Counted from the first letter of the stretch, positions 39,265-47,948 are shown. The stretch is 57,430 nucleotides of DNA from CAIRTM01 sp963723235 (GCA_963723235.1 CAVRPV010000012.1:1-57430), one strand, 5' to 3'. Notes: generated by a model from the sequence alone, not told the origin. Numbers and translations are program-made.

Positions 39265-40515
39265 TCACAAGCAAAACCGTCTTTTTTTATAGGCCTTGAA
39301 ATAATCGTTATCGCCGTAATATTTTTTAGCATGCCCAAGGAAACCCTTCGGATAGGCGATGCCGGATTCATCAATATATTCATACAGCTTTTCCTGAAGC
39401 ATGTGGCGGTACATCTCACCTCCCGGCAGGCCGACATACACATTCCTGCCCACATAATCGGGCCGTATCTCCTCTATCAGCTGTTCGGTTAGCGCACGGT
39501 CAGCAGGCGTTTCTGTCGGAGCGTGCAGCACGAAGCTGGCATACGTCTGTATGCCGACCCTGCGTATATTTTTAAATGCCGTCCGGAACTGCTCGACCGT
39601 TTCACCTTTTTTGAAAAACTCAAGCATCCGCGGGCTGCCGCTTTCAACGCCGATATAGAACATCGCACAGCCCGAGTCTGCCATGAGCCTGACATACTCA
39701 TAATCCTCAAGATCATCCGCCCTGGTCTCACACATCCATTTGATCTTAATGTTTTTTCTCAGCAACAGATTGCAGAATTCAATGGTCCTGTTTCTGTTGA
39801 GCGTAAAGTGATCCTCCCTGAAGTAAATCGACCGCGCGCCGTAGCACCGTATCATCTGCTCAATGTCCAAGACCACACGCTCGGCCGACATACACCGGTA
39901 CGTCCGGCCCCAGACAGCCTTGACCGTGCAGAACGTGCAGTTGAACGGGCAGCCTCTGCTTGTATTCATGGTATAGCAGGGATAGGCATCGGCAATGTTG
40001 AACGGGGCCCGCCAGTCATAGCCCCTGAATATGAGCTCTTCCCACGCGGGAAAGGGCAGCGAGTCCATATCGTCTACCTTTTCAGCATGAATTATTCTCT
40101 CATGCAGCGAACCCTCAATCAGCTTCGGAAGCGCAATCTCCCCTTCCCCGATTACGATATGATCGACATAATCAGGAATTGTATCCAGCCCGACTGAGGT
40201 GTGCGGGCCGCCGACGATTATTTTACCGTGCCATTGGCCCTGCATCCGCTTTGCGTGCAGCTTTTCAAGCATTTCGCGGGTCGATTGATAGCACACCGTG
40301 TTGGAATAGATTCCGACATAATCGATTTTATTATCCGTGACAAAACCGCCGTCTACAATTTTGGTTTTTTTCAGGTATTCGTCGCTGAAAAAAACGGCAT
40401 GGCCCCTTTTTTTCATTATCGCCATAAGACCTGCCAGCCCCAGCGGAGGCCTTTTCTCCGAAGTGCTGAACCCGGCTTTAGCAGGGGCTGCTGATGTCAA
40501 GAAAAGGATTTTCAT
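39265..40515 (-). CDS. B12-binding radical SAM enzyme
   Basis: A 416-residue class-B-like (BchE-type) radical SAM protein. The N-terminal Rossmann-like domain (residues 1-135) begins ILFLTSAAPA and contains KIIVGGPHTSVGLDTIP and VIGEGEIALPKLIEG, the usual marks of the cobalamin-binding domain; the DxHxxG base-off motif is not seen. The 4Fe-4S cysteines are C189, C193 and C196 (CPFNCTFC). YFREDHFTLNRNRTIEFCN and MFYIGVESGSPRMLEFFKKG form the barrel. Enzymes of this type methylate unactivated carbons or make ring rearrangements. In a polysaccharide cluster, C-methylation or deoxygenation of a sugar or lipid carrier is possible, but unproven. Confidence 0.88.
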   Translation of the reverse strand: MKILFLTSAAPAKAGFSTSEKRPPLGLAGLMAIMKKRGHAVFFSDEYLKKTKIVDGGFVTDNKIDYVGIYSNTVCYQSTREMLEKLHAKRMQGQWHGKIIVGGPHTSVGLDTIPDYVDHIVIGEGEIALPKLIEGSLHERIIHAEKVDDMDSLPFPAWEELIFRGYDWRAPFNIADAYPCYTMNTSRGCPFNCTFCTVKAVWGRTYRCMSAERVVLDIEQMIRCYGARSIYFREDHFTLNRNRTIEFCNLLLRKNIKIKWMCETRADDLEDYEYVRLMADSGCAMFYIGVESGSPRMLEFFKKGETVEQFRTAFKNIRRVGIQTYASFVLHAPTETPADRALTEQLIEEIRPDYVGRNVYVGLPGGEMYRHMLQEKLYEYIDESGIAYPKGFLGHAKKYYGDNDYFKAYKKRRFCL

Positions 40516-40571
40516 CGATTGCGAACCGATCGGGTGCAGTAAACAGGTTTATTGAATCCATGCATGCGAAC

Positions 40572-41309
40572 CTACTTCCTGGCGATAAACATCCAGTTAT
40601 CGATTATCACGAACTTCGAAAAACATGTATTCAAAATCAAGCCCAACTCCTGATCCGTGAATATATATGCATGATAAGGATTTCGGGCACAGAGCTCATC
40701 TGCTCGTTTCCTGTCCGGGGGAAACGCGGACGTGCCGATAAGAACACCATCTGTGTGCAAGCTATCGGCTAATCCGGCAATATACCGCGCGCCATCTTCC
40801 TTGTTGAAATGCTCAATGGTTTCCATTGCGCAGGCGACATCAAATTGTTGTTTTGAGACAGCGGTATCACGATGCAATGCATCTGCCTGCAACCATGTAA
40901 CATTCGTTGTCTTCCACGTTTGCCGGCAAAAGGCAACTGCCTGTGCCTCCCTGTCAAAAGCGCAAACACTCCGGGCATACTGTGCCAGCAGAAACGCTCC
41001 CCATCCTAATCCACAACACGAGTCGAGTACCCGTTTATTCCTGCAAAAAAAAGCTCCTGCGAATACATAGCGTTTGAGCATCGTTTTATAATGACCCGAC
41101 TGGAGAAATTGCAGGTCTCCCGGCAGGGATCGTTCATGCTCAGGAAGCGACTCGACCAATGCAGAGGTCTTTTGAAGCAGACTGCTGATGACATCATGGT
41201 GCCGCCGCCATTCTGCTTCAAAAACATCATCGATCAACGCACTGTCTATCAATTTCAAGGGCGGTTTCGGCAAAAATGCGATGGCCTTTTTCAGCAGATT
41301 AAAGCGCAT
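40572..41309 (-). CDS. Class I SAM-dependent methyltransferase
   Basis: A 245-residue methyltransferase. The N-terminal 90 residues are helical and include LPKPPLKLIDSALIDDVFEA and LPGDLQFLQSGHYKTML. Motif I is RVLDSCCGLGWGAFLLAQYA, with two adjacent Cys in place of the more usual GCG, followed by SVCAFDREAQAVAFC (acidic motif II), VTWLQADAL and VACAMETIEHFNKED. It lies between a sulfotransferase gene (12 bp gap) and the radical SAM gene. A sugar O-methyltransferase role is likely from context. Unbroken frame. Confidence 0.88.
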   Translation of the reverse strand: MRFNLLKKAIAFLPKPPLKLIDSALIDDVFEAEWRRHHDVISSLLQKTSALVESLPEHERSLPGDLQFLQSGHYKTMLKRYVFAGAFFCRNKRVLDSCCGLGWGAFLLAQYARSVCAFDREAQAVAFCRQTWKTTNVTWLQADALHRDTAVSKQQFDVACAMETIEHFNKEDGARYIAGLADSLHTDGVLIGTSAFPPDRKRADELCARNPYHAYIFTDQELGLILNTCFSKFVIIDNWMFIARK

Positions 41310-41321
41310 GGTTCCCCGGTG

Positions 41322-42179
41322 TTAATATCCAAAATCACCGGCAACCTTACCGGTTTTATTAATGATCATGGCGATTTCATTATCGCAAACTTTTGGAATG
41401 CCGACGTCGTCCAGCCGTTTTTGATGTGAATGTCTCACATCATCTTTTTCGTTCAGCATAACGTCAAGCAGTTTATGTTCATCAGGCACGTCACAACCAA
41501 GCCATTGAAACAAATCATAGATATAGGGCAGTTGTTCTGTGCGCTGAACATCTTCAAGCTTGACCAGTTTGGTTGAACCCGGTTTTTTTCCTTCAATATA
41601 CTTCATCTGATATTCTATGTTTTGATTGATCCCGATCCAGATTTCACTCGCAATTTCCGCCGGAACAGTTGCAGTAAAAAGTTTTTCAGCGCGAATCTTA
41701 AAATCCTTCCGCTCGCCAATGCCAAAAGGCCCCTCTGCCCGCAGAATACTGCTGACACAGGCGACGGGATTGCGCACTAAATGAATAAATTTTATATCCA
41801 TGCCCAGCTTCTGAAAATAGTTGAATAAAGCGATTCCAAATGGATACATGCTGTTATAGCAATCTCCACATACGGGGGTCGTAACGGTTTTATAAATTTC
41901 TGCGTGTTGCTGCAAAAGGGGAAAGTCTTCAACCCGCATGTCCAGATAACGCCGGCGATTTTCCAGAAACCATTCGTAGGCGATTGGATTAATGCGCTCA
42001 CAACCAGGCTGGGGCTGGTGTAAAACCGTAGCATAAGAGGCAACATCCAGCAAATTACTGATATAGCGTGTTCCGCACCGGCCGGTTGAAAGCACAAAGA
42101 ATACCTGCTTAACCGCAACCTTACCGGCCCCTGAGCGCTTTAACATTTTTTTCAGCCACATGGTCACCTCTGTACGCAA
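41322..42179 (-). CDS. PAPS-dependent sulfotransferase
   Basis: A 285-residue cytoplasmic sulfotransferase using 3'-phosphoadenosine-5'-phosphosulfate. The 5'-phosphosulfate loop is VFFVLSTGRCGTRYISNLLD, and the 3'-phosphate site is IKFIHLVRNPVACVSSILRA, which matches the RxPxxxxxS pattern. YKTVTTPVCGDCYNS may be part of the acceptor pocket. The C-terminus carries KLVKLEDVQRTEQLPYIYDLFQWLG, usual in the Sulfotransfer_1/3 group. The start is taken at ATG 42179; ATG 42161 (MWLKKM) is possible. Its place right after wzt implies that the exported polysaccharide or its lipid is sulfated, which is unusual outside rhizobia, mycobacteria and marine bacteria. Confidence 0.88.
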   Translation of the reverse strand: MRTEVTMWLKKMLKRSGAGKVAVKQVFFVLSTGRCGTRYISNLLDVASYATVLHQPQPGCERINPIAYEWFLENRRRYLDMRVEDFPLLQQHAEIYKTVTTPVCGDCYNSMYPFGIALFNYFQKLGMDIKFIHLVRNPVACVSSILRAEGPFGIGERKDFKIRAEKLFTATVPAEIASEIWIGINQNIEYQMKYIEGKKPGSTKLVKLEDVQRTEQLPYIYDLFQWLGCDVPDEHKLLDVMLNEKDDVRHSHQKRLDDVGIPKVCDNEIAMIINKTGKVAGDFGY

Positions 42180-42219
42180 TCTTCCGGCACCCTTATGAGC
42201 GCATCACTCCCCGGCACTT

Positions 42220-43512
42220 TCAGCGCCTTGCAGGGCACGTTTCAAATTCGACATCAAAATGCGTCCACCCTACGGACAGGGCGTTGCCCGAAACGATGAC
42301 AGGAATTTTTCTCCACCATACAATAATTTCACTCCGGTTGTGACGGGCAATAGAAAAATACAGGTATGCACCCATATTATTTAAGCTGACCTGCTTGATT
42401 TTCATGCGCAGCAGCCCGGCTCCCTTCTTTAAATCAATTGTACGGTTAAACGTACGGTTTGTTACCTGAAAGTATTGCGGCGTTGGAAGCTTAAGTTCCA
42501 GCAGCATACTGACTTCAACATCAAGCAAATCCTGTAAGGCTTCAAAATGGATACTAATCTCTAAATCATCTAAATTTTTTAAATGGATGTTGTTGTCGAT
42601 CAGGGCCGGATGAAATTCAATAGCTACAACCTTACAATCAGACGTACCGGTTGCGATCTTTTCAATTTCGCCACTGGAACCAAAAATATGCTCAAAATGT
42701 TTTTTGTAGATGGCAAGACCTGTTTCAATATCTCCAAAATACTCAACACGCCCGTGATTGAGCAACAACACCTTCCTGCAAAACATTGATATTTGATGGA
42801 GATTATGGGATACCAACAGTGTTGCGACGCCCTGTTTTCTCAGTGTGCCGATTTTATCAAAACATTTTAGCTGGAAACCGACATCGCCAACCGCCAGAAT
42901 CTCGTCGACGAGCAAAATATCCGGTCTGCAATTAATTGCGATAGCAAAACCGAGCCTGACCCGCATACCGCTTGAATAGGTTGAAACTGGCGCTTCCAGG
43001 AAATCCCCGATATCCGCAAATTCAATGATGGCATCTAAGCGTTCATTAATCTCCCGGCGTGTCATCCCAAGGATTGTGGCATTAAGGTAAATATTTTCCC
43101 TGCCGGTCATGTGCGGATGAAACCCGGCACCGACTGCTATGAGAGCGCCTATGCGGCCCTTGAAAGCAATGCGGCCGCTGTCGGGCGGGTATATACCGGT
43201 TATAAGACGAAGCAGCGTAGACTTGCCAGAACCGTTAGCGCCGATTACGCCAAGCGTTTCTCCCTTATGGAGTTCAAAACACACATCTTCAAGAGCCCAG
43301 AATTCATTTTCCCTTAACCGCTGGGTATCATAGACTGCTCCCAGCATACTGCGTACGGAGTCAATAACACCATAATACATGCTGTGCCTGAGACTATGGC
43401 AAAACTTCTTATGAAGATTCTCAACGCGCAGAACAATATGACTCTCACAATCGCCATCGGACTGTGCAGTTTTCGTACTCAGGTTTTTCAGCAGCATAGG
43501 TTCTGATTTCAT
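42220..43512 (-). CDS. wzt: Polysaccharide ABC transporter ATPase Wzt with C-terminal substrate domain
   Basis: A 430-residue ATPase that drives export of a lipid-linked polysaccharide. The nucleotide-binding domain has VIGANGSGKSTLLRLITGIY (Walker A), FHPHMTGRENIYLNATILG (Q-loop region), VSTYSSGMRVRLGFAIA (signature), ILLVDEILAVGD (Walker B) and LLVSHNLHQ (switch His). The segment before Walker A (KKFCHSLRHSMYYGVIDSVR) is the gate helix seen only in O-antigen exporters. After residue ~270 a β-rich C-terminal domain of about 160 residues follows, like the Wzt-C domain that recognises the modified non-reducing end. The presence of this domain fits an end-capped polymer. ATG 43512; ABC permease gene lies 66 bp upstream. 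Confidence 0.93.
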   Translation of the reverse strand: MKSEPMLLKNLSTKTAQSDGDCESHIVLRVENLHKKFCHSLRHSMYYGVIDSVRSMLGAVYDTQRLRENEFWALEDVCFELHKGETLGVIGANGSGKSTLLRLITGIYPPDSGRIAFKGRIGALIAVGAGFHPHMTGRENIYLNATILGMTRREINERLDAIIEFADIGDFLEAPVSTYSSGMRVRLGFAIAINCRPDILLVDEILAVGDVGFQLKCFDKIGTLRKQGVATLLVSHNLHQISMFCRKVLLLNHGRVEYFGDIETGLAIYKKHFEHIFGSSGEIEKIATGTSDCKVVAIEFHPALIDNNIHLKNLDDLEISIHFEALQDLLDVEVSMLLELKLPTPQYFQVTNRTFNRTIDLKKGAGLLRMKIKQVSLNNMGAYLYFSIARHNRSEIIVWWRKIPVIVSGNALSVGWTHFDVEFETCPARR

Positions 43513-43578
43513 TATTGTTAATGTACCGCAGAGCAGGACACTCCTGCACGCGCAGTCACACACCAGAAATACATTTTT

Positions 43579-44430
43579 TTAAATCATTTTTTCGATTACC
43601 TTTTCTTCCGCCACATAAAACCACCGCATAGACAGCAGCAGAAATAACAATGCGGCCATGGCCAGATACACAAACACGTCAATGGTATCTGAATGCCCGA
43701 AAACAATCAAATCTCTGGCGCAGCCATGCAGATACGTCATGGGATTGCAGGTTAATATAAGCTTCACGATTCCTGTTTTATTATCGGCCGTGTAGACAAC
43801 CGGCGTTAGGAACATAAAAAAATTCAACAGATACCCGATCATCTTGTCGATATCCATTGATACTACATTGACGATTGACAGACTCAGGCCCAGAGCCGCG
43901 GCTAAAACCATCATGGGCAGCACCAACAGCGGCGTTGCATAATAAAAACCACTCAGGGTTACATTAAAACACATGAGCAGCACGGTTACAAACACAAAGC
44001 TTATCAGAAAATTGGCATACGCCTGCAGAAGTTCCTTGGCCAGCATTGTATGGTGCGGATAGTGAACCTGATCAATAAATCCCTGCCCGGCCTTTAATGT
44101 TCGCGATGCAGCAATAACGCTATTGGTAAAAAAACCCCACAGCGTTGTGCTGATGAGCACAAAAGCGGGATAGGGAAAATCCATATCACCGGGACTGAGC
44201 ACACCGGCCACGTTTATAAATACCCATGAGGCAAAACCGATCAACGGCGCCAGCAAAATCCAGCCCACTCCCAGAAATGATTTCTTATACTGCATCAAAA
44301 AATCCCTTTTAAACAACTGCCAGACAAGCTCCCGGCAACGCACAACGTCAACGGTCATGATACAAACTGCCGCAAACAGACCGGTCTTGCGGCGCTGATG
44401 GGCCTCATATATGGTTGTCTTAGAAGACAT
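43579..44430 (-). CDS. wzm: Polysaccharide ABC transporter permease Wzm
   Basis: A 283-residue ABC-2 type permease with six membrane helices. The amphipathic N-terminus RELVWQLFKRDFLMQYKKSF, then LGVGWILLAPLIGFASWVFI, is a signature of Wzm/TagG-like exporters. TTLWGFFTNSVIAASRTL and the C-terminal MTYLHGCARDLIVFG follow the family order (helices 3 and 5). A very good AGGGAGG site precedes ATG 44430. It is the first gene of the polysaccharide operon. Together with wzt it indicates synthesis of the whole chain in the cytoplasm and export by the ABC-transporter pathway, so no Wzx or Wzy is expected; none was found. Confidence 0.94.
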   Translation of the reverse strand: MSSKTTIYEAHQRRKTGLFAAVCIMTVDVVRCRELVWQLFKRDFLMQYKKSFLGVGWILLAPLIGFASWVFINVAGVLSPGDMDFPYPAFVLISTTLWGFFTNSVIAASRTLKAGQGFIDQVHYPHHTMLAKELLQAYANFLISFVFVTVLLMCFNVTLSGFYYATPLLVLPMMVLAAALGLSLSIVNVVSMDIDKMIGYLLNFFMFLTPVVYTADNKTGIVKLILTCNPMTYLHGCARDLIVFGHSDTIDVFVYLAMAALLFLLLSMRWFYVAEEKVIEKMI

Positions 44431-44489
44431 GCTGGTTTCCTCCCTTTAACAGTGCCCCGGAACGGGACAACCAGACGATGCTGAAAATT

Positions 44490-46109
44490 TCAGCCCTCTT
44501 TGGCCGCGCCAACACGGCGCTGCCAGAAAATACCCTTTTCCATAACAGTCAGGGCCACAGTTTGATAGCCGCGTATCTCCGGCCGATGAATACTGCATGC
44601 ATGCTTATGCCAGAAAAAAACCCAGGGCGCCTGATCAACAATCAGATGCTCGCTCTGCGTGTACAGCACATCGCGCTTCAGGCTGTCCGGCGTGGTCACA
44701 GCCTGCTCGATCAGGCTGTCAAACCGGGCGTCAACATACCGGCTGCGGTTGCCGCCCGCACCCAGATTGGCAGAGTAAAAAAGAGGATAGAGAAAATTTT
44801 CCTCATCAGGGTAATCGGCCCACCAGGACAGCCAGAACGCATCCGCCTCGCCGTCGGCAACCGCAGCCAGAAACGTACTCCACTCCAGCTGTACAATTGA
44901 TACCCTGATACCGACTGCCTGCAAATAGGCCTGCACCGCCTGGCACATATCCAGATTCTCAGTATCGGCGGTTTGATATATCTGCATGGAAAAACCATCG
45001 GGGTATCCCGCTTCGGCCAGCAGCATGCGGGCACGCTGAGGGTCATAATCATATCCGGCTGGAGCCGATCCCCGACGCAGCAGCGGCGGCACCGGGCCGC
45101 GGGCAACCTCACCGCGGCCGTCCAGAATCGCGGCGAGCATTGTCGGCCGGTCAATTGCGTAATTCAGGGCCTGCCTGACGCGTACATCCGTAAAGGGTTC
45201 CCTGCGGCAGTTAAGGCCAAGGTAATAGGTGTTCAGGCCGACGGCCTGCTGCACACAGTCGCGCCATTGCGGATCACGGGTATAGCGCGCATACTCCGAG
45301 GCCATAATTTCGGGCAGAATATCCAGCGAGCCTTTTTCAAAGGCCACCATTGCCGTAAAATCCTCAGGGATAATCCGGTAGCAGATACCGCTGCTCAGCG
45401 GCCCAGGCCCCCGCCAGTGGGGGTTTTTGCTGAGCCGGACATGCTGATTATGCTTCCATTCAGCCAGCATGAACGGCCCGCTTCCGCTGACATGGCGTCC
45501 AAACTCCTCACCCAGGCGTTCAACCTCTTCGCGCGGCACAACATAGGCGGTGGTCAGCCCCAGCATGCTCAAAAACGGCGCAAAAGGCTCGGCCAGTTCA
45601 ATCTCAAGCCTGTGAGGACCTAATGCCCTGAGACCCGAAACCCGGACTGAGCGTCCCTGCATAAAGGCATCGGCCCCTTGTATGCGCGACAGCACCCAGG
45701 TACGCGGTGAGCGTGTTTGCGGCGCAAGCACGCGTTCAAAGGAAAAAATCACATCGTCTGCGGTCACCGCACGACCGTTAGAAAAAAGCGCGTCATCCCG
45801 CAGGGTAAACAGATAGGTGCGGCCATCAGCCGACAGCGTCCAGGATCGGGCCAGGTCGCCGGTCGGCTGCAGCTGTTCATCAAAGCAAATCAGAGCGCTG
45901 AAAATTTTCGCGGCAATCCGGGCGCTGTCAAGATCAACAATGCGGGCGGGATCAAGGGTATTGGGATTTTTCTTTAAGCGCACGTGGATCCAGTCCGGTT
46001 CCCGTTCAACAGAAGCTGTTCCACATCCGCCCACCAAAACCGCAAAGGCAGCGCACAGGAGTGCCGCGCTGATTCTTTTCAGGATCCATCGGACGAAAAT
46101 CTCTGCCAT
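44490..46109 (-). CDS. Solute-binding lipoprotein, family 5 (peptide/oligopeptide ABC type)
   Basis: A 539-residue extracytoplasmic SBP_bac_5 protein. ATG 46109 starts a lipoprotein signal peptide: KRISAALLCAAFAVLVGGCG, with the lipobox LVGGC. The mature part starts WIHVRLKKNPNTLDPARI, and the family motif FTLRDDALFSNGRAVTADDV (where the usual sequence is WHDG) is clear. SGSGPFMLAEWKHNQHVRLSKNP and FTDVRVRQALNYAIDRPTML follow in order. ABC permease and ATPase genes are absent here, so partners must be elsewhere. The frame is open upstream to 46310, and this part carries a different short homology (see findings). It is read in the same direction as wzm and ends 59 bp before it, but a role in polysaccharide export is not implied. 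Confidence 0.9.
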   Translation of the reverse strand: MAEIFVRWILKRISAALLCAAFAVLVGGCGTASVEREPDWIHVRLKKNPNTLDPARIVDLDSARIAAKIFSALICFDEQLQPTGDLARSWTLSADGRTYLFTLRDDALFSNGRAVTADDVIFSFERVLAPQTRSPRTWVLSRIQGADAFMQGRSVRVSGLRALGPHRLEIELAEPFAPFLSMLGLTTAYVVPREEVERLGEEFGRHVSGSGPFMLAEWKHNQHVRLSKNPHWRGPGPLSSGICYRIIPEDFTAMVAFEKGSLDILPEIMASEYARYTRDPQWRDCVQQAVGLNTYYLGLNCRREPFTDVRVRQALNYAIDRPTMLAAILDGRGEVARGPVPPLLRRGSAPAGYDYDPQRARMLLAEAGYPDGFSMQIYQTADTENLDMCQAVQAYLQAVGIRVSIVQLEWSTFLAAVADGEADAFWLSWWADYPDEENFLYPLFYSANLGAGGNRSRYVDARFDSLIEQAVTTPDSLKRDVLYTQSEHLIVDQAPWVFFWHKHACSIHRPEIRGYQTVALTVMEKGIFWQRRVGAAKEG

Positions 46110-46316
46110 GGAGCGGATTACATCCTCAGGCGCAGGAAGCGACACAGATGACCGCCGCTGCGCGCCTACGGCGGTCAATTCGACAAGCTCCTCGACCGGT
46201 TTGACACGGGCCCGATCGTGCTGCGACAATCGAAAACGCGACCGAAACCGGGACGCGCCCAGCCTTTCAAAAAGCCCGGTCATGCGATCATGCGCTTCCG
46301 GGCTGTTCACCGGCTG

Positions 46317-46712
46317 CTATGACCGCAGCATGGACACGGCGGCTTTATACAACCGCACGAGTGCCAGCCATATGCGCCTTAAAACCCCGGGATGGCGCAG
46401 CTTCTCAATCCGCGCAAGGGCCTGGGACAGCTCAAGGGCCGTAAAGTCAAGCCGGTGAAGGTTTTCCTCAAGTTCCAGCTCAAGCATGCCCAGCTCATCG
46501 CGCGCTTCCACCACCCGCACCTCAATCATGTCCCAGCCCAGGCGCCGGGCGGACTCAAGCCGGCGGTGCCCGGCGATAAGCTCATAGGCGCTATTCACCG
46601 TAACCGGATTCATCAGGCCGCGGGCATCAAGGCTGTCCATGAGGGACTGCAGATCACCCAGCTGCATGCGCACCCTCTTTTTTACCGTAATCTGGTCTAA
46701 TGGTATCTTCAT
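46317..46712 (-). CDS. Stand-alone ParB-like N-terminal domain protein
   Basis: A 131-residue protein formed almost wholly by a ParB/Srx-type nucleotide-binding domain. IPLDQITVKKRVRMQLGDLQ and SLMDSLDARGLMNPVTVNSA match the domain's start, and ELIAGHRRLESARRLGWDMI is the box II-like GxHRR motif that binds CTP/ATP in this superfamily. The helix-turn-helix and C-terminal dimer domains of chromosome-partition ParB are missing; a basic/hydrophobic helix (GVLRRIWLALVRLYKAA) ends the protein. Start ATG 46712. Such single-domain proteins act as small kinases, nucleases or regulators; no role can be assigned here. Confidence 0.82.
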   Translation of the reverse strand: MKIPLDQITVKKRVRMQLGDLQSLMDSLDARGLMNPVTVNSAYELIAGHRRLESARRLGWDMIEVRVVEARDELGMLELELEENLHRLDFTALELSQALARIEKLRHPGVLRRIWLALVRLYKAAVSMLRS

Positions 46713-46892
46713 GTGGCCACCCCTGAATACACATCTGTTTGCGGCACGAGAGTCCTTTGCGGAACGGAGGGCCGCGCCCCGGTCCGGTGTCAGGCGCCGG
46801 AACGTCCCCACTGTCGTAACCCGTTCATTGCCATCCTTTTTTACCAACTCACACGCAGCAAGTCAAGAAATCGAATCCGGGCAGCCACTATT

Positions 46893-47043
46893 AACAGGTT
46901 GTTGAAAAAGTCATTTTTGCAGGCTGTTCAAAAATGTCCGGATGCAAGGCGCGCGAAATCATGAGGAATGAGGCGTACTTTTCGTACGCCGCAGTGACGA
47001 ATGCTGAGCGCAACGCAGCAGACGGGCATTTTTCAACAGCCTG
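46893..47043. repeat. Dispersed hairpin repeat, copy R7 with left extension
   Basis: Core 46920-47043 with ends CAGGCTGTT and AACAGCCTG; extension from 46893 carries AACAGGTTGTTGAAAAAGTC. The right end touches the stop codon (complement of TTA at 47044-47046) of the U32-like gene. This is the copy closest to the apparent consensus. Confidence 0.95.
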
Positions 47044-47838
47044 TTAATGCGGGATTTCAGGCGAGACAACAACCCGGTCAAGATGTGAGTGACGTATATT
47101 CTCAGGAATAGCGGTGTTACGGAAAAAAATCGTGTTGCCGCGCCGGATCAGCAATGTACTCATGGCGGCATTATCCAGATAAAACGTATAGGTGCGGCAT
47201 TCCCGCTGGCAGGGGAATACACCGATAAAGCCTTTTTTATCCGGCTTGTCCGCATTGGCAACCAGGCAGAACCTGGTGGTACTCACATAAGCAAACGGAA
47301 TATAGAGCGACAGGCTCAGCTTCTTACTGACCCCGCTGACATCAAGACCCTGCAGGGGGTTGTCGAGTTCCGCGCGGCAAATGTTGTTTTCCTCCAGAAA
47401 ACGCTGATAGCGCGGAACATCCAGGTTTGACGTGCGGTAATGCTCAAGTGCGGCAGGGGGAAGCGTGTCCAGAAACTTCATAATGCGGGGACCGCGCTTG
47501 AGCTTCGTGAGCAACCGGCCCATCACCGGCACAAGATCAGGATGTGCGCTTCGCAGCAGGCGAAAAACACCCCAGTCGTTGAAAACAACCTCTGTTGCGG
47601 CGGGGAGCAGCGTGAGCAGCGCGGCAACCTGCGCCAGACCCGCCTCCGTGACATAGGGCGTCACCAGCGTAAATGAACGGCCGGCATCCCTGACCTGCTC
47701 CATTACCAGGGTCAACTCAGCGGCATTCGGCAGCAGACGCTCACAGAATTCATCCCCGAAATAGACCCGTCGGTACTCATCCGTCAGATAGTGCAGCTTG
47801 TCAGCCTGATTTACAAAAAGCGCGTATTCCCGCTCCAC
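47044..47838 (-). CDS. U32-peptidase-like protein (YhbV-type)
   Basis: A 264-residue TIM-barrel-like protein related to the U32 family, whose members act in collagen-like peptidase roles, RNA hydroxylation or ubiquinone synthesis without O2. RRVYFGDEFCERLLP corresponds to the family's YLGxxxCSKR block, EVVFNDWGVFRLLRSAHPDL to the [ND]xGV strand, and LSLYIPFAYVSTTRFCLVAN to the LPLAYSARCF region of YhbV. Cysteines in FPCQREC and earlier could bind an Fe-S cluster as in UbiU/UbiV-type proteins. I choose GTG 47838, which has GAGG 7 bases upstream. The longer TTG start at 47907 would lie at the promoter's transcript start. A σ70 promoter lies at 47919-47948. The stop codon abuts repeat R7. Confidence 0.68.
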   Translation of the reverse strand: MEREYALFVNQADKLHYLTDEYRRVYFGDEFCERLLPNAAELTLVMEQVRDAGRSFTLVTPYVTEAGLAQVAALLTLLPAATEVVFNDWGVFRLLRSAHPDLVPVMGRLLTKLKRGPRIMKFLDTLPPAALEHYRTSNLDVPRYQRFLEENNICRAELDNPLQGLDVSGVSKKLSLSLYIPFAYVSTTRFCLVANADKPDKKGFIGVFPCQRECRTYTFYLDNAAMSTLLIRRGNTIFFRNTAIPENIRHSHLDRVVVSPEIPH

Positions 47839-47918
47839 GCTGTGACCTCGATTAAAAAAATGTTTAATAAAAAAACTCTTCCCGGCACCATCCGCACCGG
47901 GGCTCAAGCAATAGTGCT

Positions 47919-47948
47919 ATAATAGGCGCTGAGCGGTGCGCGGGTCAA
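47919..47948 (-). promoter_or_regulatory. σ70-type promoter of the U32-like gene
   Basis: On the minus strand TTGACC (47948-47943) and TATTAT (47924-47919) are 18 bp apart; the predicted start site is near 47910, about 70 bp before GTG 47838. Confidence 0.65.

Noticed and set aside
46283..46310. Start of the solute-binding protein at 46310
   Set aside because: The longer form puts the lipoprotein signal peptide in the interior; ATG 46109 is the natural start.
47839..47907. P-loop ATPase (GADGAGKS) at the start of the U32-like frame
   Set aside because: It depends on a TTG start at the predicted transcription start; the next conserved ATPase motifs are absent and GTG 47838 has a good ribosome site.
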